A stretch of DNA of 46,086 nucleotides, taken from contig NZ_JADYTF010000013.1 of assembly GCF_021530995.1 (NCBI RefSeq), forward strand, positions 1 to 46,086, in the 5' to 3' direction. The translations under genes were made by a program, and so were the position numbers. Within the stretch, counting starts at the first letter, position 1; the number at the start of each line of letters is the position of its first letter. This document shows positions 24,879-33,844 of the stretch, one piece after another. Origin of the DNA: Bacteroides caecigallinarum. GTDB taxonomy: Bacteria > Bacteroidota > Bacteroidia > Bacteroidales > Bacteroidaceae. The notes under the pieces were generated by a model, which ran no database searches, was not told where the DNA came from, and saw only the letters and a list, made by a program, of their open reading frames with translations.

Positions 24879-25685
24879 TCAACCCTTCAGCATTATCCCC
24901 GAGATTATTCTTCCAGAATTTATACCCAATCGACGTGCAGAAAAAAAGTCTTCACATTCTGTGTATGTACATATTCCACTAACTTCGATTTTGTCAGGGT
25001 TTACTCCGACAGATACAAGCTGCTGCCTGTTAGCCTCCCAAAGATCAATATGCCATTTTGAATATCTGCGGGCAATAATATCCATATTAAAACCTGCATC
25101 CTTGAAAGTCTGGTATACCTCGTCGCCTACTTCGAAAGACTGTAGCGAAATTCCAGGGCCAATGACAGCCACTACATCCTGCATCCTGGTTCCGTATGCA
25201 GACCGCATCTGTTTCAGAGTTTTCTCTACGATACGTGCCACAGTACCGCGCCAACCGGCATGTATGGCAGCTACTGCCTTATTACGCACATCATAGCAAA
25301 GCACTGGAATACAATCGGCTGTGGAAACACAGACACATACTCCTGGAATATTTGTCATTACAGCATCTACACCTTCAAGCAAATCCTTTCGTACGACCTC
25401 ATCAGCATGAAGGAATACATCGTTTATCATGCGGATTTCAGTGGAATGTATCTGATGCGGAACAACCAATAACTTAGGTCGGAACGGCATTATCTCAGCC
25501 AGCAATTCCCTGTTTCTTTCCACATTTTCCGGACAGTCTCCACAATAATGGTTACAGTTGAACGATGAATATTGTCCTGAACTGTATCCGCCATGGCGTG
25601 TGGTAGAGAAACAAAAAATGTCAGCATACGATTTGTTTAAACCGTACACCAACATTCTATTATCTTTTGAAAATAAGTTATTCAT
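24879..25685 (-). CDS. pgeF: peptidoglycan editing factor / purine nucleoside phosphorylase (polyphenol oxidase family)
   Basis: A 268-residue DUF152/YfiH-type protein. Zinc-site motifs are visible: the TRHGGYSSGQYSSFN start region, VSTADCIPVLCYD with the active cysteine, and AAIHAGWRGTVARIV with the metal histidine. Family members were first called laccases and are now linked to purine nucleoside phosphorolysis and to removing wrong residues from peptidoglycan precursors. Its ATG overlaps the obgE stop by one base (TAATG at 25685), implying coupled translation. Confidence 0.9.
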   Translation of the reverse strand: MNNLFSKDNRMLVYGLNKSYADIFCFSTTRHGGYSSGQYSSFNCNHYCGDCPENVERNRELLAEIMPFRPKLLVVPHQIHSTEIRMINDVFLHADEVVRKDLLEGVDAVMTNIPGVCVCVSTADCIPVLCYDVRNKAVAAIHAGWRGTVARIVEKTLKQMRSAYGTRMQDVVAVIGPGISLQSFEVGDEVYQTFKDAGFNMDIIARRYSKWHIDLWEANRQQLVSVGVNPDKIEVSGICTYTECEDFFSARRLGINSGRIISGIMLKG

Positions 25686-26866
25686 TATTTTTCCGGTTCT
25701 TCATCCCAGTCGTCTTCTTCGTATTCATACTCGAAATCATCTTCGTCCACTTCCTCATATTCGTATTCGAAGTCTTCATCCTCACCCATATCCTGAAGCT
25801 CCTGCTGAAGTTTTGAAACATCTTTCGAACGGTGTACAATGGCATCACGTCTCACAGACTCAAGCTGATTGCTTTCCTTATTGAGTTCAGCCCAAAGAAT
25901 GTCCTTAAGCTGCTGTATTCCCATATTTGCAACGGAAGATATAAATATGTGCGGAATACCTTCAGGCAATGTAGGTTCAAGCATACTGATAAGCTCATCG
26001 TCAAGCATATCGCATTTGGTAATAGCCAGTACACGCTGCTTGTCAAGCATCTCAGGATTAAACGTAGCCAGCTCGTTGAGCAGGATCTCGTATTCCTTGC
26101 GGATATCGTCTGTATCGCCCGGAACCATAAACAGCAACAGTGAATTGCGCTCTATGTGACGAAGGAAACGTAGTCCGAGTCCCTTACCCTCACTTGCTCC
26201 TTCTATAATACCCGGAATGTCTGCCATTACGAATGACTTTCCATCGCGATATGACACGATTCCCAGGTTAGGTTCAAGTGTAGTAAACGGATAGTTGGCT
26301 ATTTTAGGACGTGCAGCCGAAACTGTAGAAAGCAAAGTAGACTTACCCGCATTAGGGAAACCTACAAGACCTACGTCTGCCAACAGTTTAAGTTCGAGTA
26401 TGACTGTCATTTCCTGCATAGGTTCACCAGGCTGTGCAAATCGCGGTGCCTGACGTGTAGCGGTACGGAAGTGCCAGTTGCCCAAGCCTCCGCGTCCACC
26501 CTTAAGCAGGATTACTTCCTGACCGTGGTCTGTTATGTCGCATACATACTCTCCGGTCTCAGCATTGTAGACCACTGTACCGCACGGCACTTCTATCACT
26601 TTATCTGCACCGTCCTTACCGAAACTCTTGTTTTTCGAGCCATTTCCTCCATGTTCGGCAAACACGTGGCGTTCATACTTAAGGTGAAGCAACGTCCAGT
26701 AATTGCGGTTACCACGCAGAATTACATGACCTCCTCTACCACCGTCGCCCCCGTCCGGACCACCGTTTGGAATGTATTTCTCACGGCGCATGTGTACCGA
26801 GCCACGACCTCCCTTACCGGAGCGGCAGTAGATTTTTACATAATCAACAAAATTCGATTCAGCCAT
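25685..26866 (-). CDS. obgE: Obg family GTPase
   Basis: A 393-residue ribosome-associated GTPase needed for 50S assembly and growth control. The glycine-rich OBG domain spans residues 1-160 ([24 protein letters not shown]). The G domain has G1 GFPNAGKST (about 169-177), switch [10 protein letters not shown] (216-225) and G4 TKCD (283-286). From about residue 360 the tail is almost purely acidic/tyrosine ([17 protein letters not shown]). Adk lies upstream across a 109-bp gap with a strong hairpin (26927-26966); pgeF follows with a one-base overlap. Confidence 0.96.
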   Translation of the reverse strand: MAESNFVDYVKIYCRSGKGGRGSVHMRREKYIPNGGPDGGDGGRGGHVILRGNRNYWTLLHLKYERHVFAEHGGNGSKNKSFGKDGADKVIEVPCGTVVYNAETGEYVCDITDHGQEVILLKGGRGGLGNWHFRTATRQAPRFAQPGEPMQEMTVILELKLLADVGLVGFPNAGKSTLLSTVSAARPKIANYPFTTLEPNLGIVSYRDGKSFVMADIPGIIEGASEGKGLGLRFLRHIERNSLLLFMVPGDTDDIRKEYEILLNELATFNPEMLDKQRVLAITKCDMLDDELISMLEPTLPEGIPHIFISSVANMGIQQLKDILWAELNKESNQLESVRRDAIVHRSKDVSKLQQELQDMGEDEDFEYEYEEVDEDDFEYEYEEDDWDEEPEK

Positions 26867-26926
26867 AATTTCTTTAAGAAGTTATAGAAAGTTTGATTGG
26901 GAAGTTAGAAAAGTTGGGAATTTAAG

Positions 26927-26966
26927 AAGTTAAAGGAGCCTGACTGTGAATTGACTCCTTTAACTT
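26927..26966. other. intercistronic hairpin between adk and obgE
   Basis: Perfect 12-bp arms AAGTTAAAGGAG (26927-26938) and CTCCTTTAACTT (26955-26966), 9 bases after the adk stop, with no T-run on the minus strand. It may be a processing or stability element that separates adk and obgE levels. The stretch 26867-26926 also repeats AGTT, without a fixed period. Confidence 0.6.
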
Positions 26967-26975
26967 TCCATATAA

Positions 26976-27545
26976 TTAAAGTTTATCTATTGCAGAGCAG
27001 ATGTCAGCAAAGATACTGTCCATAGTACCAAGACCGTTGATGTGCTGATATTTGCCATCGTTCTTGTACCAATCGATAAGTGGAGCTGTCTGAGAGTGAT
27101 AAACCACAAGACGTTTCTTGATTGTTTCTTCATTGTCATCAGCACGTCCTGATTCCTGACCACGCTTGATAAGACGAGTCATAAGTTCATCTTCCGGAAC
27201 TTCAAGGTCTAGCATGATAGAAACTTCCTGGCCACGAACCTTAAGCATTTCCTTAAGAGCTTCTGCCTGAGCGATAGTACGTGGGAAACCGTCGAAGATT
27301 ACACCTTTGCTGTCCTTAAAGCTGTCGAATACGCTTGCAAGGATGTCTATCATCAATGCGTCAGGAATAAGCTGACCATTGTCAATATAACCTTTTGCAG
27401 TTTTACCAAGTTCAGTACCGTTCTTGATTTCGGCACGCAAAACGTCGCCTGTTGAGATGTGGTTCAAACCATACTTTTCTACTATACGTGCACTCTGAGT
27501 TCCTTTACCTGAACCCGGTGCTCCAAAAATTACGATGTTCAACAT
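26976..27545 (-). CDS. adk: adenylate kinase
   Basis: A 189-residue enzyme catalysing AMP + ATP = 2 ADP. P-loop FGAPGSGKGTQS (residues 7-18), AMP-site HISTGDVLRAE, DGFPRTIAQAE, and a short lid (LIKRGQESGRADDNEETIKKRL). The length and short lid mark the small, zinc-free form. It lies 44 bases after hpt on the same strand. Confidence 0.96.
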   Translation of the reverse strand: MLNIVIFGAPGSGKGTQSARIVEKYGLNHISTGDVLRAEIKNGTELGKTAKGYIDNGQLIPDALMIDILASVFDSFKDSKGVIFDGFPRTIAQAEALKEMLKVRGQEVSIMLDLEVPEDELMTRLIKRGQESGRADDNEETIKKRLVVYHSQTAPLIDWYKNDGKYQHINGLGTMDSIFADICSAIDKL

Positions 27546-27589
27546 TTTTATTCTAGTTTTTGAGTTTATAAGTTTTCTAAGTTAGTTCA

Positions 27590-28129
27590 CTATTCATTCA
27601 CCACTGTGTATATGTCACGGTAGTTACGTCCTTTTCCGTCGTAATCCAGACCATATCCCACGATAAAATCGTTTGGAATATTCATGGCAACATAGTCAAT
27701 ATCTAGTTTAACCTGGAGTTTGTCAGGCTTTACAAGCAATGTGGCGATACGTATTTCTTTAGGATTGCGTGCACGAAGTGTCTCTACAAGACGTTCCATT
27801 GTAAAACCGGTATCTATTATGTCTTCCACTATCACAACTGTCCTACCCGTAATATCCTCATTCAGACCGACCAGTTCCTTTACTTTTCCTGTTGAAGATG
27901 TCCCCTGATAAGAAGCAAGCTTTACGAAAGATATTTCGCATGGCATATTGATGCGCTTCATCAAATCGGCCGTAAACATAAACGATCCATTCAGTACACT
28001 GAGAAACAATGGATTGGTTCCTGCCAAATCACGGTTTATTTCATCGGCCACACGCGATACTTCTTTCAATATCTTATCCTCTGTAATAAATGTAGTAAAC
28101 GACTTGTCTTTTATCTGAATAGTACTCAT
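27590..28129 (-). CDS. hpt: hypoxanthine phosphoribosyltransferase
   Basis: A 179-residue purine salvage enzyme turning hypoxanthine/guanine and PRPP into IMP/GMP. The PRPP-binding loop VVIVEDIIDTGFTM is visible, and the C-terminal IPNDFIVGYGLDYDGKGRNYRDI is typical. Start: ATG 28129 (STIQIKDKSF). The frame stays open to 28240, but that extension would cross the promoter at 28156-28186. First gene of the hpt-adk-obgE-pgeF-B3/B4 series, joining nucleotide salvage to ribosome biogenesis. Confidence 0.94.
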   Translation of the reverse strand: MSTIQIKDKSFTTFITEDKILKEVSRVADEINRDLAGTNPLFLSVLNGSFMFTADLMKRINMPCEISFVKLASYQGTSSTGKVKELVGLNEDITGRTVVIVEDIIDTGFTMERLVETLRARNPKEIRIATLLVKPDKLQVKLDIDYVAMNIPNDFIVGYGLDYDGKGRNYRDIYTVVNE

Positions 28130-28155
28130 ACAATTATGCAAGTTTAAATTGCGGG

Positions 28156-28186
28156 CAAATTTACGCAATTTCTGACAAATGACAAC
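28156..28186 (-). promoter_or_regulatory. hpt operon promoter
   Basis: On the minus strand GTTG (complement 28183-28186), exactly 19 bases, then TAAATTTG (complement 28156-28163), followed by CC. It is 27 bases before ATG 28129. Confidence 0.75.
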
Positions 28187-28284
28187 ACTACGTTTTAAGT
28201 ATTTAAGTATATTTTGAAGATTAAATAGCGAAAAGTTCATATGTTTTTACTACTTTTACCAACAAAATTCCATTTTAAGAAGTA

Positions 28285-29811
28285 ATGAAAATTTTAAGTT
28301 GCGCACAACAAAAAGAAGCCGATGCTTATACGATAGAGCACGATTCAATATTATCCATCAATCTTATGGAAAAAGCTGCAAGCATGATTACAGATGCGAT
28401 ATGCAGAAGATGGAACAAATCACACAGAATAGTAGTTTTTGCAGGTCCCGGGAACAATGGAGGTGATGCAGTGGCAGTGGCACGTATGCTTCACCTGAAA
28501 AATTATCAGGTCCAGGTAATACTGTTCAACATTAAAGGAAATCTTTCGGATGATTGCCTTACCAACATCAAGCGCCTGCAGGAATGCGGATTCACAAACT
28601 ACACAGAAGTCAGCACACAATTCGATCCTCCCAAACTTACTGCCGACGATATTGTAATAGACGGACTATTCGGTACAGGACTAAACAATCCATTAAGTGG
28701 TGGTTTCGCAGCCGTAGTACAATATATCAATGCTTCGGCAGCAAAGGTTGTCTCCATAGATATACCTTCAGGAATGATGGGTGAAGACAATACAAGAAAC
28801 ATCCGTCAGAATATCATAAAAGCCGATCTGACACTTACAATCAATCTTCCTAAACTATCTTTTCTTTTTGCAGAAAACGAAGACCTTGTCGGAGAAATAG
28901 AAGTGCTTGATATTGGTATCAGCAAAGAATTCGAAAAAGAGGCAGAAAGCAAAAATTTCATAACAGAGGAGAATGAAATTACAGGAATTATAAAACCAAG
29001 AAAGAAATTTTCTCACAAAGGCAATTACGGACACTCTCTAATTATAGCAGGTTCATATGGAATGGGAGGAGCTGCTGTACTGGCAGCCAAAAGCTGCATA
29101 AGAAGCGGAGTCGGACTGCTTACATTACACACACCAGTGTGCAATCATAATTTACTTCAGACATGCGTACCGGAGGCTATGACCCAGGACGACATGGATG
29201 ACAGATACTTTGCCGAAGTTACAGATCTTGACAACTATCAGGCACTTGGAATAGGTCCTGGACTTGGACAGGAAGAATTTACTGCCCAGGCTATCATCAA
29301 CCAATTGAGGGAATGCTATATTCCTGCAGTAATAGATGCAGATGCCATAAACGCATTGAGTACATACAGAAATCAGCTGAACTGCGTTCCGAAGGGATCT
29401 ATAATTACACCTCACGTTAAGGAACTGGAAAGACTTGTAGGAAGATGCAGTAACAGTTATGAAAGAATACAGAAAGCAAAAGACCTTGCGTCATACATGC
29501 AGATATATATAGTACTGAAAGGAGCATGGACTGTGATTATAACTCCGGACGGAGAATGCCATTTCAATCCTACAGGCAATCCAGGTATGGCTACAGGCGG
29601 AAGCGGTGACGTACTTACCGGTATTCTTACTTCACTACTGGCACAAGGATATGCCACTAAGGACGCATGTCTGCTTGGAGTTTATCTTCACGGACTGGCA
29701 GGTGACATTGCAGCAGAGAATATCGGAGAAATAAGTATGAATGCTTCGGACATCATAACTGCCCTACCGGAGGCTTGGAAACAACTAACGAACAAGAAAC
29801 AAACAAAATAA
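28285..29811 (+). CDS. nnr: bifunctional ADP-dependent NAD(P)H-hydrate dehydratase / NAD(P)H-hydrate epimerase
   Basis: A 508-residue metabolite-repair enzyme that restores damaged (hydrated) NADH and NADPH. N-terminal epimerase (YjeF_N) domain about residues 1-215: IVVFAGPGNNGGDAVAVARML and VIDGLFGTGLNNPLSG. C-terminal ribokinase-like dehydratase about 230-508: KGNYGHSLIIAGSYGMGGAA, ALGIGPGLGQ, VIDADAIN, and the NPGMATGGSGDVLTG nucleotide/catalytic loop. Transcribed divergently from hpt; DUF4831 follows after 13 bases. Confidence 0.95.
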   Translation: MKILSCAQQKEADAYTIEHDSILSINLMEKAASMITDAICRRWNKSHRIVVFAGPGNNGGDAVAVARMLHLKNYQVQVILFNIKGNLSDDCLTNIKRLQECGFTNYTEVSTQFDPPKLTADDIVIDGLFGTGLNNPLSGGFAAVVQYINASAAKVVSIDIPSGMMGEDNTRNIRQNIIKADLTLTINLPKLSFLFAENEDLVGEIEVLDIGISKEFEKEAESKNFITEENEITGIIKPRKKFSHKGNYGHSLIIAGSYGMGGAAVLAAKSCIRSGVGLLTLHTPVCNHNLLQTCVPEAMTQDDMDDRYFAEVTDLDNYQALGIGPGLGQEEFTAQAIINQLRECYIPAVIDADAINALSTYRNQLNCVPKGSIITPHVKELERLVGRCSNSYERIQKAKDLASYMQIYIVLKGAWTVIITPDGECHFNPTGNPGMATGGSGDVLTGILTSLLAQGYATKDACLLGVYLHGLAGDIAAENIGEISMNASDIITALPEAWKQLTNKKQTK

Positions 29812-29824
29812 TACTTTAAAGCTT

Positions 29825-30892
29825 ATGAGCAAAAAAGGAATTATAGCTATGGCTATGCTGGCAGCAACTTATTGGACAGCAAACGCACAGAGTGTAGATT
29901 ATTACATACCGGGAGAAGGTGAAGGTATAGCATACTTCCTGCCTAAAACAGCTGTAGAAGTTAATGTAATCGCTACGAGAGTAAAATATACTCCGGGAGA
30001 CTTCTGTCAATATGCCAACAGATATTTAAGAATCAATAATGTGACGTCAGAGCCATCCACAGACTGGGAAATTAAAAAGATAGAGGTACGTACAATTGGA
30101 GTTCCAGACTCAACAAAAGCCTACATTATTAAATTAAGCGACAAAAGCGTAATGTCCGACATCGAAGTGAATGATAACGGTATAATAAAAGCTATCAACA
30201 CTTCTGCTCCCAAAACAGTCAGTGCCGATTATATATTGGAGAAATCACAACCATCGGAAGACGGAAGGAAATACATGACAGAAGAAATTCTTTCTGCCGG
30301 TTCTACTGCAAAAATGGCTGAACTTACAGCTAAGGAAATTTACAACATCAGAGAAAGCAAAAACCTTATATTGCGAGGACAAGCGGACACAATGCCTAAG
30401 GACGGAGCTTCGTTGAAGCTTATTATGGACAATCTTGACAAACAGGAAAAGGCTCTTACAGAAATGTTCACAGGTAAAAAAGTTACAGAAGACAAGCTCT
30501 TCACAGCTGTAATAACCCCTGAAAATAATATAACAGAAGGTACGGTTCTAAGATTTTCAAAAAAACTCGGCATATTATCCTCCGATAATCTTGCAGGCGA
30601 ACCTATATATATAAAGGTAGAAAGTCTGTCTCCAATGCAAATAACAGCACAAAGTGAAGATAACGACAAGAAAAAGAAAAAGGCACCAAAAGGGATACTA
30701 TACAATATTCCTGGCAAGGGTAGTGTAACAATAACATTTAAAGGAAAATCCATTTTTGAAGACAATAATCTGATGTTTGCACAATTCGGTAATACAGAAC
30801 TTCTGGTTGATGACCTTTTCAATAAGAAAGTAAGTACACGTGTTATTTTCGATACTGTTACAGGAGGTATAAAAAAGATAGACAAAGATTAA
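29825..30892 (+). CDS. DUF4831 family protein
   Basis: A 355-residue exported protein of unknown function, known from Bacteroidota. Signal peptide SKKGIIAMAMLAATYWTANAQ (cleavage about residue 22), then the conserved DYYIPGEGEGIAYFLPKTAVEVNVIATR opening that I recognise as DUF4831. The rest is a beta/alpha mixture with a lysine run (DNDKKKKKAPKG) before a C-terminal beta-rich part. Only 13 bases follow the nnr stop, so they are probably co-transcribed; no functional link is obvious. Confidence 0.85.
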   Translation: MSKKGIIAMAMLAATYWTANAQSVDYYIPGEGEGIAYFLPKTAVEVNVIATRVKYTPGDFCQYANRYLRINNVTSEPSTDWEIKKIEVRTIGVPDSTKAYIIKLSDKSVMSDIEVNDNGIIKAINTSAPKTVSADYILEKSQPSEDGRKYMTEEILSAGSTAKMAELTAKEIYNIRESKNLILRGQADTMPKDGASLKLIMDNLDKQEKALTEMFTGKKVTEDKLFTAVITPENNITEGTVLRFSKKLGILSSDNLAGEPIYIKVESLSPMQITAQSEDNDKKKKKAPKGILYNIPGKGSVTITFKGKSIFEDNNLMFAQFGNTELLVDDLFNKKVSTRVIFDTVTGGIKKIDKD

Positions 30893-30908
30893 TATAAAAG
30901 AGAAAATA

Positions 30909-30939
30909 TTTGTTTTTTAGAAAAAAAACTATAACTTTG
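30909..30939 (+). promoter_or_regulatory. promoter of the DUF3332 gene
   Basis: TTTG (30909-30912), exactly 19 bases, then TAACTTTG (30932-30939), a full consensus match, 39 bases before ATG 30979. Confidence 0.85.
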
Positions 30940-30978
30940 TCAAAGTATGATTGATTAAAACAAACTCTTTTATTAATT

Positions 30979-31536
30979 ATGAAAAAGCTGAAAATTAAAG
31001 TGGCATGTGCTTTACTAGGTGGAAGCCTGCTATTCTCTTCTTGCATCGGTTCTTTTGCTTTATGGAACAATTTAAAAGACTGGAATCAAGGAATTGGAAA
31101 CAAATTTGTTAACGAGTTAGTATTTTTGGCATTTAACATAATCCCTGTTTATGGTGTGGCATACTTTGCTGACGTTGTAGTTCTCAACTCCATCGAATTC
31201 TGGAGTGGTTCAAATCCTCTGGCTGATGTAGGAACCACAAAAACCGTAAAAGGCGAAAATGGCGAATACCTAATCAGAACGAACGAAAACGGATACAGCA
31301 TCACAAAAAAAGGAGATGATGTTTCTATAGATTTGGTTTATAATCAGGAAAACCGTACATGGAACGCTTCTTGCGACGGTGAGTCATACGAACTTATGAC
31401 TATGAACGAAGATGGAACAATAACAGTGAAACTGCAGGATGGAAATACTGTAACAGTTCTTCCTGACCAGCAGGGTTTGGCTTCAATTCGCGCTATCAGC
31501 GGCTCACAAACAGGTCTGTTTACAGCTGCTAGATAA
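30979..31536 (+). CDS. DUF3332 family lipoprotein
   Basis: A 185-residue protein with a lipoprotein signal peptide (KLKIKVACALLGGSLLFSSC, lipobox LFSSC, Cys about residue 22). The conserved segment SFALWNNLKDWNQGIGNKFVNELVFLAFNIIPVYGVAYFADVVVLNSIEFWSG marks DUF3332; it contains a hydrophobic span that may enter the membrane. The second half is beta-rich and polar. Function unknown. Own promoter (30909-30939) and strong terminator (31569-31606), so a single-gene unit. Confidence 0.87.
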   Translation: MKKLKIKVACALLGGSLLFSSCIGSFALWNNLKDWNQGIGNKFVNELVFLAFNIIPVYGVAYFADVVVLNSIEFWSGSNPLADVGTTKTVKGENGEYLIRTNENGYSITKKGDDVSIDLVYNQENRTWNASCDGESYELMTMNEDGTITVKLQDGNTVTVLPDQQGLASIRAISGSQTGLFTAAR

Positions 31537-31568
31537 TATATAACCTGATTGATACACAAAAACATTCA

Positions 31569-31606
31569 GGCATCATAAAAAAAGTGTTTTTTATGATGCC
31601 TTTTTT
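31569..31606 (+). terminator. intrinsic terminator
   Basis: A 14-bp perfect stem (GGCATCATAAAAAA at 31569-31582, complement at 31587-31600) followed by TTTTTT. It ends the DUF3332 transcript. Confidence 0.9.
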
Positions 31607-31609
31607 ATG

Positions 31610-31686
31610 TTTAGGCACAATTTAAATAGTGTTTAAACGGTTTTTAAATTGTGTTTAAACGGTTTTGCAAAAGCGTTGCAAAATGC
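31610..31686. repeat. Array E: 6-7 x 11-bp phased hexamer repeat
   Basis: Self-complementary hexamers at an exact 11-bp period: TTTAAA at 31621, 31632, 31643 and 31654, then TTGCAA at 31665 and 31676; a degenerate TTTAGG at 31610 keeps the phase. The 22-bp blocks 31621-31642 and 31643-31664 differ at one base. The array lies between the DUF3332 terminator and the 3' end of the broken beta-barrel gene. Confidence 0.85.
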
Positions 31687-31700
31687 AGTTCTTCGTATCT

Positions 31701-33657
31701 TTATCTGATTGTGTATACAAAGCTGACCATTGCGTATGGCTTAAGCACATTGCTGTTTATATAGTCGTAATAGTTGCTTCCGGTGCTGTGTGTGAAAGCC
31801 TGGTTCTGCTTCAGAATATCGAAGGCCTCAACCTTTATTTCCGCCGCATTGTTCTTCAGGAACTTCTTTCCCAATGATACGTTCCATAGGAAATAATCTT
31901 CATTGCCTGTATCAAGTCCCGTATAACCTATATAATTGAATGTACTGCGGAGTGTAAGTCCCCAGAAGAATGTCCAACCCAACTTGGCTGCGGCATTATG
32001 CGTGATATAATCACCCGTTCCGCTTGCTGTATTGAGAGAGCTGAATATCTTGTTTATCCCCGCCGAATAGGAAGCCGTAAAGTCGAGATTCTGACTTATA
32101 TTACTACCTATAATCACTTTCGGAATGATGTTCAGTTCATTTGTCTTACTCTTCTCACCATTGAAGATAGTCGGTACATTAGAGTAGTTTGCCGATACAC
32201 TGAAATTGATGTTACTGCGAATCAGGTCGAACGGGAAACCGTATGTGAGCATCGACTGCAGACTGTAATATCCGTCCATATTGACAGGCTTGGTAAATTG
32301 CGAGCCTTTATTCAGAGTAACATTGTCTGAAATCTGTATATCCTCTTTAGCGATAAATGTACTGTCCGCCACATAGCCTAATTTAGCTGTTCCTCCAATC
32401 ATTGCAATAAATGTCTGTCCTGATTTCGTTGTACGGATGTATCTGAGGTTCGCTGTATGGGATATCTGCTGGTCCAAATCCGGATTACCTGTTGAAAGGA
32501 ATAAAGGATTTGAGTTATCTATTACACTCTGAAGATCTGTAACCGATGGTGACGATGAGCTGCTTCTGTATCTCAGCATAAACGAATTGGTTCTGTCGAG
32601 CGAATATCTTAAATTGAAAGAAGGCAGGAATGAAAAATAGTTATTGTTCATTCTGTCTGGATTAGGGTATACAAGGTCACCCGACAATTCAGACCACTGT
32701 ACATCTGCACCAATCATTGCATTCAGCTTTCCGGCATGATAACGAAGTCCTACATTTCCGGCATGAGTTGTATATCCCGTCTGGTAAACACTTGACAGAC
32801 TCTCATCCAGCTGGTCATACAGATCTGTTACTGATGATTTCATATATGTTTTCTTGTCAGAATCTGAATCAGAATATGAGAACTTGTATCCCAACTGCAA
32901 CTGCATATTATCAGTCAGTTTTTCAGTATAACTGAGGTTTGAGCGCAAACTGTACTGCTTGCTCATTGTATTCTTGTACTGGCTGTACTCCTCTGTCTGC
33001 GGTGTACCGGACAGCATGTTCAAAGTATTCAGATAGTCTGTATAAGTACCTCCGTCTGTATTACTCATCTTACCGTTCAGCATGAGCGACAATGTTCTTC
33101 CATCCGTCGGGAAACGGTGACGCAATATGATGTCTGCGCCCAGGTTATATGCATCTGTAGCGCTATTCGAGCTTGTATGTGTCTCGGCATCAGTCTGTCC
33201 GCTAACCATATTCTGTCCGTCCAGCAATGATATATTGTCATTATTCTGGAAGCTCACTGTAGGGCGGAACTGGAGTGATGTCCTGTCCGAAATCTTGTAA
33301 TCAAGTTTCATATTGAAACGGTGGTTCCAGTTCTCCATTGTCCGTTCCTGATATTCGTCGTATGTCATACCCGGAAGCACAGATTCAAAATATTCGCGCT
33401 CGGTCTGTTGCGTATGTCACCCCGATGACATAACTGTCGTACGAAACAGATGTGAATGTAAATTTACCGTCCATGTCTGTTGAAGTGTATTTCTTCGCAT
33501 CCTTATCCGAAGAAGGTGCTATACTTACCGTAGCCGAAGGCAGCGGTTCGCCGGTATTCTTGTCCGTCACGGTTCCGCTCACCGTAACCCTCCCCTGTGC
33601 CACCAACATAAGCGGCAATAACAATAAAGCAATAGATGTAAAAAGTTTCAGTTTCAT
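31701..33657 (-). pseudogene. outer membrane beta-barrel / TonB-receptor-like protein, internal deletion with frame change
   Basis: The 5' part (33385-33657) encodes a signal peptide (KLFTSIALLLLPLMLVAQG) and a carboxypeptidase-regulatory-like domain (VTVSGTVTDKNTGEPLPSATV) up to SYVIGVTYATDRARIF-stop. The 3' part, in another frame, begins around REYFESVLPGMTYDEYQERT and runs as a large C-terminal barrel (about 560 residues) to VSFVYTIR. Family members of about 900 residues have a plug-like region between these parts. Here it is missing and the frames do not match, so a deletion scar lies near 33390-33425. Neither piece should make a working receptor. Confidence 0.82.
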
Positions 33658-33684
33658 ATAATGTTAAATTTTTCGTTTCTGAGA

Positions 33685-33692
33685 CAAAGCTA
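33685..33692 (-). promoter_or_regulatory. -7 element of the broken beta-barrel gene
   Basis: TAGCTTTG on the minus strand, 28 bases before ATG 33657. The LytTR-like direct repeats (33732-33766) lie about 40 bases further upstream. Confidence 0.5.
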
Positions 33693-33731
33693 CTCAAACT
33701 TTTAACACAAAAATCAGCTCCAGAAGCATGT

Positions 33732-33766
33732 AGTGGCGAACGACACACTTCAAGTGGCAAACGACA
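33732..33766. promoter_or_regulatory. 21-bp-spaced direct repeats, candidate LytTR binding site
   Basis: AGTGGCGAACGACA (33732-33745) and AGTGGCAAACGACA (33753-33766) are 14-bp direct repeats with one mismatch, start-to-start 21 bp (two helical turns). LytTR regulators bind paired direct repeats with this spacing, and a LytTR gene lies 1.1 kb away (34888). The site stands in the divergent gap between the beta-barrel gene and the sensor kinase gene, so it may control either one. Confidence 0.65.
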
Positions 33767-33817
33767 AAAAGCGTTTTTTTAACATTTCATTTATTCGCTT
33801 TTTCGGCTTATTTATTT

Positions 33818-33825
33818 TACATTTG
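33818..33825 (+). promoter_or_regulatory. -7 element of the two-component operon
   Basis: TACATTTG at 33818-33825, followed by C, 20 bases before ATG 33845. The -33 position shows only TTCG (33794-33797). Confidence 0.55.
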
Positions 33826-33844
33826 CACTATAACTCTATACGAT

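Noticed and set aside
26867-26926. periodic AGTT repeat before obgE
   Set aside because: AGTT spacing is 10, 13, 9 and 16 bases, so it does not belong with the 11-bp arrays.
28130-28240. N-terminal extension of Hpt
   Set aside because: It would cross a consensus promoter and adds residues not seen in the family; ATG 28129 fits.
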